In this document: positions 1 to 5,754 of the stretch, one piece after another | Position numbering within the stretch: position 1 is the stretch's first letter | Layout of the letters: each line of letters opens with the position of its first letter | Made by a program: the position numbers and the translations under genes | The notes under the pieces: model-generated | Told to the model about the DNA's origin: nothing | Databases searched by the model: none | The model's input: the letters and a program-made list of their open reading frames with translations, nothing else | Assembly: GCA_022567855.1 (NCBI GenBank) | Contig: JADFGE010000049.1 | Coordinates: 1 to 11,685 of the forward strand | DNA: 11,685 nt | Source: Planctomycetota bacterium | GTDB lineage: Bacteria > Planctomycetota > Phycisphaerae > Phycisphaerales > SM1A02 | Direction of reading: 5' to 3'

Positions 1-1
1 C

Positions 2-742
2 TTCATGCTGGGAAGCTTCTGCCTCATCCTCGTCGGCGAGATGATCAATAACGCGGCCAGTTGCGGGTGCTTCGGCGGCAAGATCAACATCAAGCCGTGG
101 CAGATGTTGGTGGTGGACGGGACGCTGCTGCTGGGCGTGATTTTCCTCGCTGCGAAACGCCCAAAGACCAAAACGACGGGCATGACAGCGCCGGCGGTCA
201 TGGGGCTTGTGCTGTTGATCCTTGGATTCGGCGTGAGCTTCGGTGCGAAGTTCCTGTTGCATCCGCCCAAAACGCAGGAGCCGATCCAGAACGGGGGCAA
301 CGTCGATCCAACGATTAACCCACATCCGATGGACTTGCCCGCAAATTGGTATTTTAACGATATTGGCAGCCTTGTCGGGAAACCGTGGCGTGAGTTAGAG
401 ATCTTCAAGTTGATGCCGCGGTGGCCAAGCGATATGGATGGCGAGAAGCGCTACGTCGTGTTCTACAGCCGAACCTGTGATCACTGTGAGGAGATGTTCC
501 TCTACGACTTGACCGATCCGGCGCTGGGATCGATGGTCACGGCGATTCAGATGCCCGACACCACCGACACCCTCATGCCTGATAATGCGTGGGAGATGCC
601 GGACACGGAATGTGAGCTATTGGAGCTTCCGCTGGGTTGCAGTTGGATCCTCTCACCTCCGGCCACCCTGCGGATCGAGAACGGCATCGTCACCTGCGGC
701 ACCGAAGGCGACCACACCCAGTGCATGGAACTCGACGGATAG
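2..742 (+). CDS. MauE/DoxX-type membrane protein fused to thioredoxin-like domain (5' partial)
   Basis: The reading frame is open to the left edge, so the N-terminus is missing. The visible part (about 246 residues) starts inside a membrane segment. A CGCFGG motif follows (fragment residues 21-26), the double-cysteine signature at the end of the MauE/DoxX-like membrane domain. Two more hydrophobic segments lie near residues 33-52 and 62-86. The rest is a hydrophilic domain with a redox motif CDHC (159-162) after a VVFYS strand, as expected for a thioredoxin fold facing the periplasm. MauE proteins support disulfide formation or electron transfer to partner enzymes. A role of this fusion in extracytoplasmic thiol-disulfide exchange is inferred. 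Further cysteines near the C-terminus (CELLELPLGC) could form a structural disulfide. The next gene is convergent, so the operon, if any, lies off the left edge. The domain calls are fairly sure; the substrate is unknown. Confidence 0.75.
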   Translation, partial: FMLGSFCLILVGEMINNAASCGCFGGKINIKPWQMLVVDGTLLLGVIFLAAKRPKTKTTGMTAPAVMGLVLLILGFGVSFGAKFLLHPPKTQEPIQNGGNVDPTINPHPMDLPANWYFNDIGSLVGKPWRELEIFKLMPRWPSDMDGEKRYVVFYSRTCDHCEEMFLYDLTDPALGSMVTAIQMPDTTDTLMPDNAWEMPDTECELLELPLGCSWILSPPATLRIENGIVTCGTEGDHTQCMELDG

Positions 743-791
743 GCGGCTGCACCCCCGCCCCCACTTCGCTATCCCCCCCATTACCGTAAAC

Positions 792-803
792 GGGGTCGGG
801 AGT
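792..803 (+). repeat. Third copy of the repeat core GGGGTCGGGAGT
   Basis: This 12-mer is the exact reverse complement of 987-998, inside arm 2 of the neighbouring inverted repeat. A variant, GGGGCTCGGGACT, sits at 844-856 in arm 1. It is followed by CGTTTTTGGG, unlike the other two copies, so only the core and not the whole arm is repeated. Three copies of a rare G-rich core within about 200 nt suggest a repeat family rather than chance. Confidence 0.55.
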
Positions 804-835
804 CGTTTTTGGGTGGAGCGGCGCTCAGAAAAACC

Positions 836-1003
836 TCTAAAAAGGGGCTCGGGACTGCTCTGCGGAAAACCCCTACCTGTTGGCCCGACTCATCACATTG
901 CGTTTTGGACCGACGCTGCAAAACAAGCACTTTTCAAGATCGACTATCCGCCGAAAAGCCTGTCTTCTGAGGTTTTCCACAGAGCAACTCCCGACCCCTT
1001 TTT
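836..1003. repeat. Long imperfect inverted repeat, possible REP-like element
   Basis: Arm 1 (about 839-870) reads AAAAAGGGG, then CTCGGGAC, then TGCTCTGCGGAAAACC. Arm 2 (971-1003), reverse-complemented, reads AAAAAGGGG, TCGGGAGT, TGCTCTGTGGAAAACC. By eye about 30 of 33-34 aligned columns match, with two short indels. The spacer is about 100 nt. Arm 2 ends 4 nt before the stop codon of the minus-strand peptidase gene, and the whole structure lies between two convergent genes. It could act as a bidirectional transcription end or be a dispersed REP-type repeat. No transposase is present here. The structure is seen directly; its function is inferred. Confidence 0.7.
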
Positions 1004-1006
1004 CTC

Positions 1007-2710
1007 TCAGAGCGGTAGCGTGTCCAACTCGGCTTGCACTTCGTCCATGAGGCGCTTCATGGTTTCGGGGCCGAAGTCGAAGGTGAGATCAGCCGCGGCG
1101 AACAGCTCCGGCAATGGACGCGAACCGCCCAGCGACATCGCGCGCGTGTAGTTGTCGATCGCCTTGGTGGGGTCCTGCTTGTACTGCAACCAGAGCTGCA
1201 ATGCGCCGAGCTGCGCGATGCCGTACTCGATGTAGTAGAACGGCACCTCAAACAGGTGAAGCTGCCGCTGCCAACTCACAGCGCGGAACTGCTCGAGTCC
1301 CTCCCAACTCACCGCCGCCCCAAACCGATCGTTCAGTTCCAGCCAATACGCGGTGCGATCATCACGACTGTGCGCCGGGTTGGTATAGATCCAGTGCTGA
1401 AACGCGTCGATGGTGGCGATCCACGGCAGCAGCCGAGCCATCTCCTCCAGGTGCGTGCGCTTCGCCCGCGCGGCTTGGGCCTCATCGTAAAACTCATCGA
1501 GGAAGGGATGCGCCAGTAGCTCCATGCTCATCGACGCCACTTCCGCAAACTCGATCGGCGCGTGACGGTAATGAAGCAGCGGCTCCTGCTTGCAAAGGAT
1601 GGAATGGAAGGCATGGCCGGCCTCGTGGATCATCGTCTCCAGATCGCCCTGCATGCCCGCCGCATTCATAAAGATGAACGGCTTGCGGCTTCGATCGCGC
1701 ATCTCCTGATATCCGCCCGGCGCTTTGCCTTTGCGCGAATCAAGGTCCAGACAATCACCACCGCGCAATGTGTCAAACATGTCGCCCAGCGCCGAACCCA
1801 TGCGATGAAACAGGCGCGACGTTCCCGCAACCATCTGTTCAGCCTCGTCAAACGGCCGCAGCGGATCACGCCCCTTGATATCCACAGCCAGATCCCACGG
1901 CCGAAGCGGATCAACGCCCAGCGCCTCGGCGCGTTGGCTGTTCAGTTGACGGAACACCGGCACGCAGACCTCAGCGGCGCCTCGGTGAAAGGCCTCGCAG
2001 TCGGCCGGGGTGTAATCGAATCGGTGCTTGGCCTTGAACGTGTAGTCGCGGTAGTTCTCGAAGCCGGCGTTGCGGGCGATCTTGTGCCGAAATTCGATCA
2101 TCTGATCGAAGATGTGACTGAGTCGCTCGTGATCTTGGAACCTCCGTTCGGTCACGAGACGCCACGCCTCGGCTCGTGTTTTGCGATCAGTCTCCTCCAG
2201 ATGTTTGGCCATTTGAGGAAGCGTCTTCTCTTCGCCCCGAAACGTCACCATCATCGCGCCGCACCGCTCGCTGTACTGCTGGCCGAGCTTCGTATCCTCG
2301 GTCTGCAACGGCACGTTCTCATCACGAAAAAGCTCCACCTCCGCGGTCAAGTCGCGCAGCATGACCTCGTAGCGCTTCTGTTCGAGATCACCGACGTGCG
2401 GGCTGGAGACGATTTTCTTGTCCAGCTCGAACCCGATCTTCTTGAGCTGGGGCTGGACGTTCTCGACGAACGCGAGGTACGCCTTTTTTTTCCGCTCATC
2501 ATCGGTATGGCAGGTCATATTGATATACAGCGTCGCGTACGCTTCGCTGGCAGCTGCATCCAATTCGCTACGATCCAGAATCAGCGTCTCTAAACACCCG
2601 CTGCACTTCAGCTCGCGATCGAGCAGCGCCTGATACAGCGGCTGAAGGTTGGCCCAGTCACTTGCGTCGAGGTCAGTCGGTACGAAATCGGAAGTCGTGA
2701 GCGTCGTCAT
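1007..2710 (-). CDS. M3 family (oligoendopeptidase F-like) zinc metallopeptidase
   Basis: A 567-residue protein with the HEAGH zinc site of the gluzincin M3 peptidases (His362, Glu363, His366). The third ligand is Glu390 in the block FAEVASMSME, 28 residues on, as expected for the family. Further on, FYYIEYGIAQLGALQ matches the tyrosine-rich substrate-binding segment of M3 enzymes. The preceding half is mostly helical by composition and has no signal peptide or membrane segment, so a cytosolic enzyme cleaving short peptides is expected. Length is typical of bacterial M3 oligoendopeptidases (about 560-610). The ATG start at 2710 gives the family-like N-terminus, but no Shine-Dalgarno sequence is visible just upstream (ACTACTCCC then ATG). 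The gene lies 89 nt downstream of the CGNR gene on the same strand. Its 3' end abuts the inverted repeat. The family is secure; the natural substrates are unknown. Confidence 0.93.
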   Translation of the reverse strand: MTTLTTSDFVPTDLDASDWANLQPLYQALLDRELKCSGCLETLILDRSELDAAASEAYATLYINMTCHTDDERKKKAYLAFVENVQPQLKKIGFELDKKIVSSPHVGDLEQKRYEVMLRDLTAEVELFRDENVPLQTEDTKLGQQYSERCGAMMVTFRGEEKTLPQMAKHLEETDRKTRAEAWRLVTERRFQDHERLSHIFDQMIEFRHKIARNAGFENYRDYTFKAKHRFDYTPADCEAFHRGAAEVCVPVFRQLNSQRAEALGVDPLRPWDLAVDIKGRDPLRPFDEAEQMVAGTSRLFHRMGSALGDMFDTLRGGDCLDLDSRKGKAPGGYQEMRDRSRKPFIFMNAAGMQGDLETMIHEAGHAFHSILCKQEPLLHYRHAPIEFAEVASMSMELLAHPFLDEFYDEAQAARAKRTHLEEMARLLPWIATIDAFQHWIYTNPAHSRDDRTAYWLELNDRFGAAVSWEGLEQFRAVSWQRQLHLFEVPFYYIEYGIAQLGALQLWLQYKQDPTKAIDNYTRAMSLGGSRPLPELFAAADLTFDFGPETMKRLMDEVQAELDTLPL

Positions 2711-2721
2711 GGGAGTAGTTT

Positions 2722-2735
2722 TCAGTGGTCAGTGG
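2722..2735. repeat. Tandem heptamer TCAGTGG x2
   Basis: Two perfect copies of TCAGTGG stand directly upstream of the M3 peptidase start codon (on its own strand CCACTGA twice), followed by a decayed TCGGCTT. The array occupies the stretch just upstream of the ribosome-binding region of a gene with no recognisable Shine-Dalgarno. It resembles in period the heptamer array at 4097-4124, but the unit differs. Confidence 0.5.
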
Positions 2736-2776
2736 TCGGCTTCGGTAGGGTTTGGCACACGGTCAATTCTGGGGCC

Positions 2777-2803
2777 ATTGTACGGCTCGTTGGCCGAGAT
2801 CAA
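2777..2803 (-). promoter_or_regulatory. Possible sigma70-like promoter for the M3 peptidase gene
   Basis: Read on the minus strand, TTGATC (2798-2803) and TACAAT (2777-2782) are 15 nt apart, about 67 nt ahead of the peptidase start. The -10 matches consensus at 5 of 6 positions; the -35 at 4 of 6, and the spacing is short. It overlaps the stop codon of the CGNR gene. This is a weak prediction. Confidence 0.22.
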
Positions 2804-3408
2804 TCTCGCCGCTTGGAACCAGACGGCGGTTTGCCACGCTTCTTCTTCTGACGTTCACGAAAACGCCGGACCTTCAGCAAGTTGCCGCAGCCGCTCGCCC
2901 CTTCGCACCATCGGCGGGTGCGGCTGCGACTGCGATCGTAGAAGACCCAACGGCAATCCGGATTCTCGCACAACTTGATCCGTGCTGGATCACCGGCAAC
3001 AAGAACCTCGGCGAAGGATCTGGCGATATGGGCGAGCGTCGTTTGGAGGTTCTCTCGAACCGGCTCCATCCGTAGGTAATACACGCGGTCGGCCTCAGGC
3101 ATGTATTGAAGCCGGCAATGAAACGGCCCAGCTGCGAGGTACGCGTTGAGCGTTTCAAGGTCATCCGGGTGGGGGCGTTGCCCCTCGGCAATGGTGAGCA
3201 CGAGTCGTTTCAGCAGCGAACGGAGTTCGCTAAGGCCGATCCGCGTGGATTTGGCGGCGACCACGGGCCGGGGCAGTCGCCATTGGGCCAGGAATTCGCC
3301 TACCCATTGGGGGCTCTCCAGCCTGTCCTCAGCCGGACCCTGGCTCCTGAAATCGTGCCAGTCGCTGTTGAGCAGCTCGATCCAAATCTCGTCCATTGCC
3401 GTAACCAT
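2800..3408 (-). CDS. CGNR-type zinc finger protein (ABATE-like), variant motif
   Basis: A 202-residue protein of the family with an N-terminal ABATE-like (stress-induced regulator) domain and a C-terminal CGNR zinc finger. The finger is clear: Cys147 and Cys152 in CENPDC, then WVFYDRSRSRTRRWC ending at Cys168, then Cys174 in the CGN block. The stretch RSRTRRW and the basic tail (RRFRERQKKKRGK) suggest nucleic-acid binding. The family is usually annotated as putative transcription regulators, with little experimental work. The motif here reads CGNLLK, so the final arginine of CGNR is replaced by leucine while the four cysteines are kept. Start: ATG at 3408; a second ATG at codon 5 (3396) is possible, and neither has a good Shine-Dalgarno. 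It is divergent from the DinB gene, with 130 nt between them. Family assignment is strong; the target is unknown. Confidence 0.85.
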   Translation of the reverse strand: MVTAMDEIWIELLNSDWHDFRSQGPAEDRLESPQWVGEFLAQWRLPRPVVAAKSTRIGLSELRSLLKRLVLTIAEGQRPHPDDLETLNAYLAAGPFHCRLQYMPEADRVYYLRMEPVRENLQTTLAHIARSFAEVLVAGDPARIKLCENPDCRWVFYDRSRSRTRRWCEGASGCGNLLKVRRFRERQKKKRGKPPSGSKRRD

Positions 3409-3419
3409 CTAGATTCGTC

Positions 3420-3447
3420 TTGACTATTACCCATTTCGGCGTATGAT
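3420..3447 (+). promoter_or_regulatory. Sigma70-like promoter of the DinB-family gene
   Basis: TTGACT (3420-3425) and TATGAT (3442-3447) are separated by 16 nt, both at 5 of 6 consensus positions, in an AT-rich pocket of an otherwise GC-rich window. The expected transcript would begin near 3454, giving a leader of about 85 nt before the ATG at 3539. It is the best promoter-like site seen in this window. Confidence 0.6.
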
Positions 3448-3451
3448 TCAA
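3424..3451 (-). promoter_or_regulatory. Weak overlapping promoter candidate for the CGNR gene
   Basis: On the minus strand TTGAAT (3446-3451) and TAATAG (3424-3429) are 16 nt apart, face to face with the strong plus-strand promoter. Transcription would begin only about 8-10 nt before the ATG at 3408, a near-leaderless message, which would fit the lack of a Shine-Dalgarno. The -10 match is poor (3 of 6). Confidence 0.2.
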
Positions 3452-3538
3452 CCTTGTAATGCTCTAAATCGTATTAGATAGTTACTTCAATCGGGCATCT
3501 GCCCTGGACATGGGCCTATTGGGGCCCGGGAGGAAGCG

Positions 3539-4051
3539 ATGACCAAGCCGACCACTCAAACCGTTCAGCGCGAGCTTCTGCTGCGACTTCTTGACGAGGG
3601 GTACGACAAGACCGGGTGGATGGGCGTGAGTCTGCGCAGCGCGATTCGACAAGTCTCGGCAGAGGAAGCAGCGTGGCGGTCGCGCCCCGGCCGACACTCC
3701 ATCGCCGAGATCGTCTTGCACAGCGCTTACTGGAAGTACACCACAGCCCGACGAATCACCGGCGGAAAACGTGGATCGTTCCCGCTCACCGGAAGCAATT
3801 GGTTTGCCGCGCCGACGAAACTCAGTGATACCCAATGGAAGCAGTACCTCACGATCTTAGCTGATGCGCATCAGGCGCTTCGCAAGGCGGTCGCGACCGC
3901 GCCGTGGTCGAAACTCACCTCGAAGAACAAACGTTCAGGAGTTCCGATGTCGGTTATCACCGGAATCGCGATGCACGACGCGTACCACACCGGCCAGATC
4001 AAAACGATCCGAGCGCTCTACAAGCAGGCAACGGTCGGGCGAAAGCGCTAA
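3539..4051 (+). CDS. DinB/YfiT-fold protein, probable metal-dependent
   Basis: A 170-residue protein with the features of the DinB-like four-helix bundle. These are a first histidine in AEIVLHSAYW (His61) and the C-terminal pair in GIAMHDAYHTGQI (His146, His150), which together form the usual divalent-metal triad. The HxxxHxGQI block is the best signature of the family. Length is normal (150-180). Characterised members include bacillithiol or mycothiol S-transferases and maleylpyruvate isomerases, but most are uncharacterised, so no substrate can be named. Start: ATG at 3539 is preceded by GGGAGGA (3528-3534) at good spacing, one of the better ribosome sites here. It has its own promoter upstream and stands alone, facing lspA tail to tail with a 52-nt gap. 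Confidence 0.85.
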   Translation: MTKPTTQTVQRELLLRLLDEGYDKTGWMGVSLRSAIRQVSAEEAAWRSRPGRHSIAEIVLHSAYWKYTTARRITGGKRGSFPLTGSNWFAAPTKLSDTQWKQYLTILADAHQALRKAVATAPWSKLTSKNKRSGVPMSVITGIAMHDAYHTGQIKTIRALYKQATVGRKR

Positions 4052-4096
4052 CGCAAGTGAGAGCGCACCGGCGCATACCGTTTTTCCGCTTCACCC

Positions 4097-4124
4097 CTAA
4101 TGCCTAATGCCCAGTGCCTAGCGC
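4097..4124. repeat. Four-unit heptamer array overlapping the lspA 3' end
   Basis: Four consecutive 7-nt units: CTAATGC, CTAATGC, CCAGTGC, CTAGCGC. The first two are identical; the others differ by two substitutions each. The array runs from the DinB-lspA gap into the lspA coding sequence and supplies its stop codon (4104-4106) and last codons (the end of LGTGH). A 7-nt period is not a multiple of three, so this is a nucleotide-level repeat, not a protein repeat. Confidence 0.65.
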
Positions 4125-4721
4125 CTTCTTCTTCGCGCTCTTTTTATCCTCACGGTACATCCCCAGCATGAGGATGCCGAGGCCGGCGAGCAGCGATGCG
4201 TCAGCGATGTTGAACACCCAGGGGTACAGTTCGTCGCTTCCACTACCGGGCCAGGTCAAGCCGAACGGGAGCTTCACGCCGGGGAACAGCCACAGCATGT
4301 CGCGCACCATTCCAAACATGATGCGGTCGTAGAGATTGCCGATCGCACCGGCAAGGATCAGGGCCAGGGCTACGTGCAGGAAGCGCCGATGGGCCGCCGA
4401 GCGCAAGAACGCGATGACGACGACGATCACCGCCACCACGCCCACAAGGACGAACGCCAGGCGCTGATCCTGTCCGATCCCGAATACGGCGCCGCGATTG
4501 GCAACGAGCTTCAAGCTCAAGATATAGGGAATGACGCCGACCGCGTCGTGGGCCGGGACAGACTCCGGCGAGACGGGTGCGCCGGCCACGAACCGGAACG
4601 CCAACGCCTTGCCGAGCAGATCGACACCGATCACGACGAAGGTAACTATCAATGCAGTAACGACCGCTCGTAGATCTTTGCCCGCGCGACGCAGCACCGG
4701 GGAGTCATTCGGCGCCGACAT
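4104..4721 (-). CDS. lspA: Lipoprotein signal peptidase (signal peptidase II)
   Basis: LspA is an inner-membrane aspartyl peptidase that removes the signal peptide of prolipoproteins after lipid attachment to the +1 cysteine. All family blocks are present: VANRGAVFGIG (73-83), GAIGNLYDR (125-133) with MVRDML after it, and VFNIADASLL (169-178). The catalytic pair should be Asp141 and Asp174. Four hydrophobic segments are visible near 18-44, 88-106, 113-132 and 170-188. At 205 residues it is longer than the usual 150-180, because of a hydrophilic N-terminus and an enlarged extracytoplasmic loop between the catalytic aspartates (33 residues apart instead of about 19; LPFGLTWPGSGSDELYPW). Start: ATG at 4721 is preceded by GAGGT (4727-4731) at 5 nt. 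It overlaps ispE by 17 nt, so the two are co-transcribed. The C-terminal residues lie in a heptamer array and are probably not conserved. Confidence 0.96.
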   Translation of the reverse strand: MSAPNDSPVLRRAGKDLRAVVTALIVTFVVIGVDLLGKALAFRFVAGAPVSPESVPAHDAVGVIPYILSLKLVANRGAVFGIGQDQRLAFVLVGVVAVIVVVIAFLRSAAHRRFLHVALALILAGAIGNLYDRIMFGMVRDMLWLFPGVKLPFGLTWPGSGSDELYPWVFNIADASLLAGLGILMLGMYREDKKSAKKKALGTGH

Positions 4722-5616
4722 TACACACCTCGTGTGGTTGAACGGCTACGGCCGGCAGATCGAGACGCTGTTCGATCGCTTCGGCGAGATACTGCGCGTG
4801 CAGCGCATCATCGCAAAGAACGAAGAGGCTGGAACCGCTTCCCGCCACGTGCGCGGGGCGCTCGGCCAGCTCGGTCAGCTTCGCCAGGTGCCCCTGAAGT
4901 TCGGGCGCGATGCGAATGGCCGGCTGGGTAAGATCGTTGAACACCGCTTGCGGCCCCAACGCGGACATGCGGGACAAACGGATCAAGGCTTTCACTTCGT
5001 CGGCTCGCAACGGGCCCGGCGAGAGCTCGTCCAGCTCGCTGTAAACGTGGCCGGTCGGACACATCGCCTCGGGGAACACAACGACCGCATAAAGCTGGGG
5101 CGCCCGGTCGTGATGCTCGATCTCATCGCCGAACCCTTGGACGACCGCGCTGCCACCGGCGATGAAAAACGGGACGTCCGAGCCGATCCCGGCGGCGACT
5201 TCGCGCAGCTGATCCATCGACAGGCCCAAGTCATAGAGCTCGTTGACCGTCCGGAGCATCGCCGCGGCGTCGGATGATCCGCCGCCGAGCCCGCCGGCCA
5301 CGGGGATCCGTTTCTGAAGCTTCAACTGCACCGGCAGCCGGCTGTTCGTGTGCTGCTCCAAGGCCAAATGTGCGCGAACCGCCAAGTCGCGGGTAATCGG
5401 CCAGTCGATCTCACTTTGTCGCTTGGCGTCCTCGTGCCAGAGGATGGCATAGCGCGAGAGGCGGTCGGGTTCGAGGCGGGTGACGGCCAGCTCATCGCAA
5501 AGATCGATGGCGACCATCCAGGTGCAGATGGGGTGCATGCCGTCCTCGCCCGGCGGGCCCACCGACAGGGCGAGGTTCAGCTTAGCGGGCGCTTGGCAAG
5601 TGAGCGTTTCGGGCAT
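4705..5616 (-). CDS. ispE: 4-diphosphocytidyl-2-C-methyl-D-erythritol kinase
   Basis: IspE is a GHMP-family kinase that phosphorylates 4-diphosphocytidyl-methylerythritol in the non-mevalonate isoprenoid pathway. Seen here: APAKLNLAL with the catalytic Lys12, the ATP-binding glycine loop PVAGGLGGGSSDAA (105-118), IGSDVPFF with the catalytic Asp147, and the C-terminal VAGSGSSLFVL. Counted from the ATG at 5616 it has 303 residues, the family norm. The frame stays open upstream to 5781, but that part runs into the divergent pilZ gene and has no family similarity, so it is excluded. A TTG at 5625 is an alternative start: AGGAG (5633-5637) lies 7 nt ahead of it but 16 nt ahead of the ATG. The region opposite encodes nothing convincing. 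It is the first gene of a two-gene unit with lspA, one giving isoprenoids and the other maturing lipoproteins. Confidence 0.95.
   Translation of the reverse strand: MPETLTCQAPAKLNLALSVGPPGEDGMHPICTWMVAIDLCDELAVTRLEPDRLSRYAILWHEDAKRQSEIDWPITRDLAVRAHLALEQHTNSRLPVQLKLQKRIPVAGGLGGGSSDAAAMLRTVNELYDLGLSMDQLREVAAGIGSDVPFFIAGGSAVVQGFGDEIEHHDRAPQLYAVVVFPEAMCPTGHVYSELDELSPGPLRADEVKALIRLSRMSALGPQAVFNDLTQPAIRIAPELQGHLAKLTELAERPAHVAGSGSSLFVLCDDALHAQYLAEAIEQRLDLPAVAVQPHEVCNVGAE
4724..4736 (-). promoter_or_regulatory. Small hairpin holding the lspA ribosome-binding site
   Basis: On the minus-strand transcript CACAC-GAG-GTGTG forms a perfect 5-bp stem with a 3-nt loop. The lspA Shine-Dalgarno GAGGT lies across the loop and the 3' arm, two nucleotides before the TAATG that starts lspA. 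The hairpin is inside the last codons of ispE, so ribosomes finishing ispE would melt it. This suggests translational coupling. The structure is seen; the effect is inferred. Confidence 0.4.
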
Positions 5617-5671
5617 CGAAAACAAGGATAGGCTCCTGGCACGGCGGAGCGGCTTTCGCCCACGAATCGCC

Positions 5672-5699
5672 GTCACCTTTGGAGGTCGGCCAAAGTGAC
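5672..5699. promoter_or_regulatory. Inverted repeat centred between ispE and pilZ, operator-like
   Basis: GTCAC-c-TTTGG (5672-5682) and CCAAAGTGAC (5690-5699) form a 10-bp inverted repeat with one bulged base and a 7-nt centre. Its midpoint (5685.5) is the exact middle of the 138-nt gap between the divergent ispE and pilZ starts. The right arm occupies the place of a -35 element relative to GATAAT at 5714. It could bind a dimeric regulator acting on both genes or form RNA hairpins. Confidence 0.35.
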
Positions 5700-5713
5700 C
5701 GGTCGCCACTGCC

Positions 5714-5719
5714 GATAAT
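5714..5719 (+). promoter_or_regulatory. Possible -10 element for pilZ
   Basis: GATAAT matches the sigma70 -10 consensus at 5 of 6 positions and lies 35 nt before the pilZ start. No good -35 is seen at 16-18 nt upstream (the place is taken by CAAAGT, part of the inverted repeat), so an activator-dependent or weak promoter is possible. Confidence 0.25.
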
Positions 5720-5754
5720 GCCTCGGGAAGCCACCCCGAAGTGGAGGCCTCATC

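Noticed and set aside
1562..2593. Long open frame (343 codons) on the plus strand opposite the M3 peptidase
   Set aside because: It mirrors the codon structure of the real gene, has no recognisable motif and no ribosome site; the minus strand carries a complete zinc-peptidase signature.
2795..2808. Dyad CGAGAT-ca-ATCTCG over the CGNR stop codon
   Set aside because: A 2-nt centre cannot form a normal RNA loop and it lies mostly in coding sequence; likely chance.
4066..4088. Possible intrinsic terminator after the DinB gene (GCGC-accg-GCGC, then CCGTTTTT)
   Set aside because: The stem has only 4 bp and the T-run is separated from it by 5 nt, too weak to list as a terminator.
4531..5277. Open frame of 248 codons on the plus strand across lspA and ispE
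   Set aside because: Low-complexity Arg/Gly/Asp-rich product opposite two clearly recognised enzymes; typical GC-rich antisense opening.
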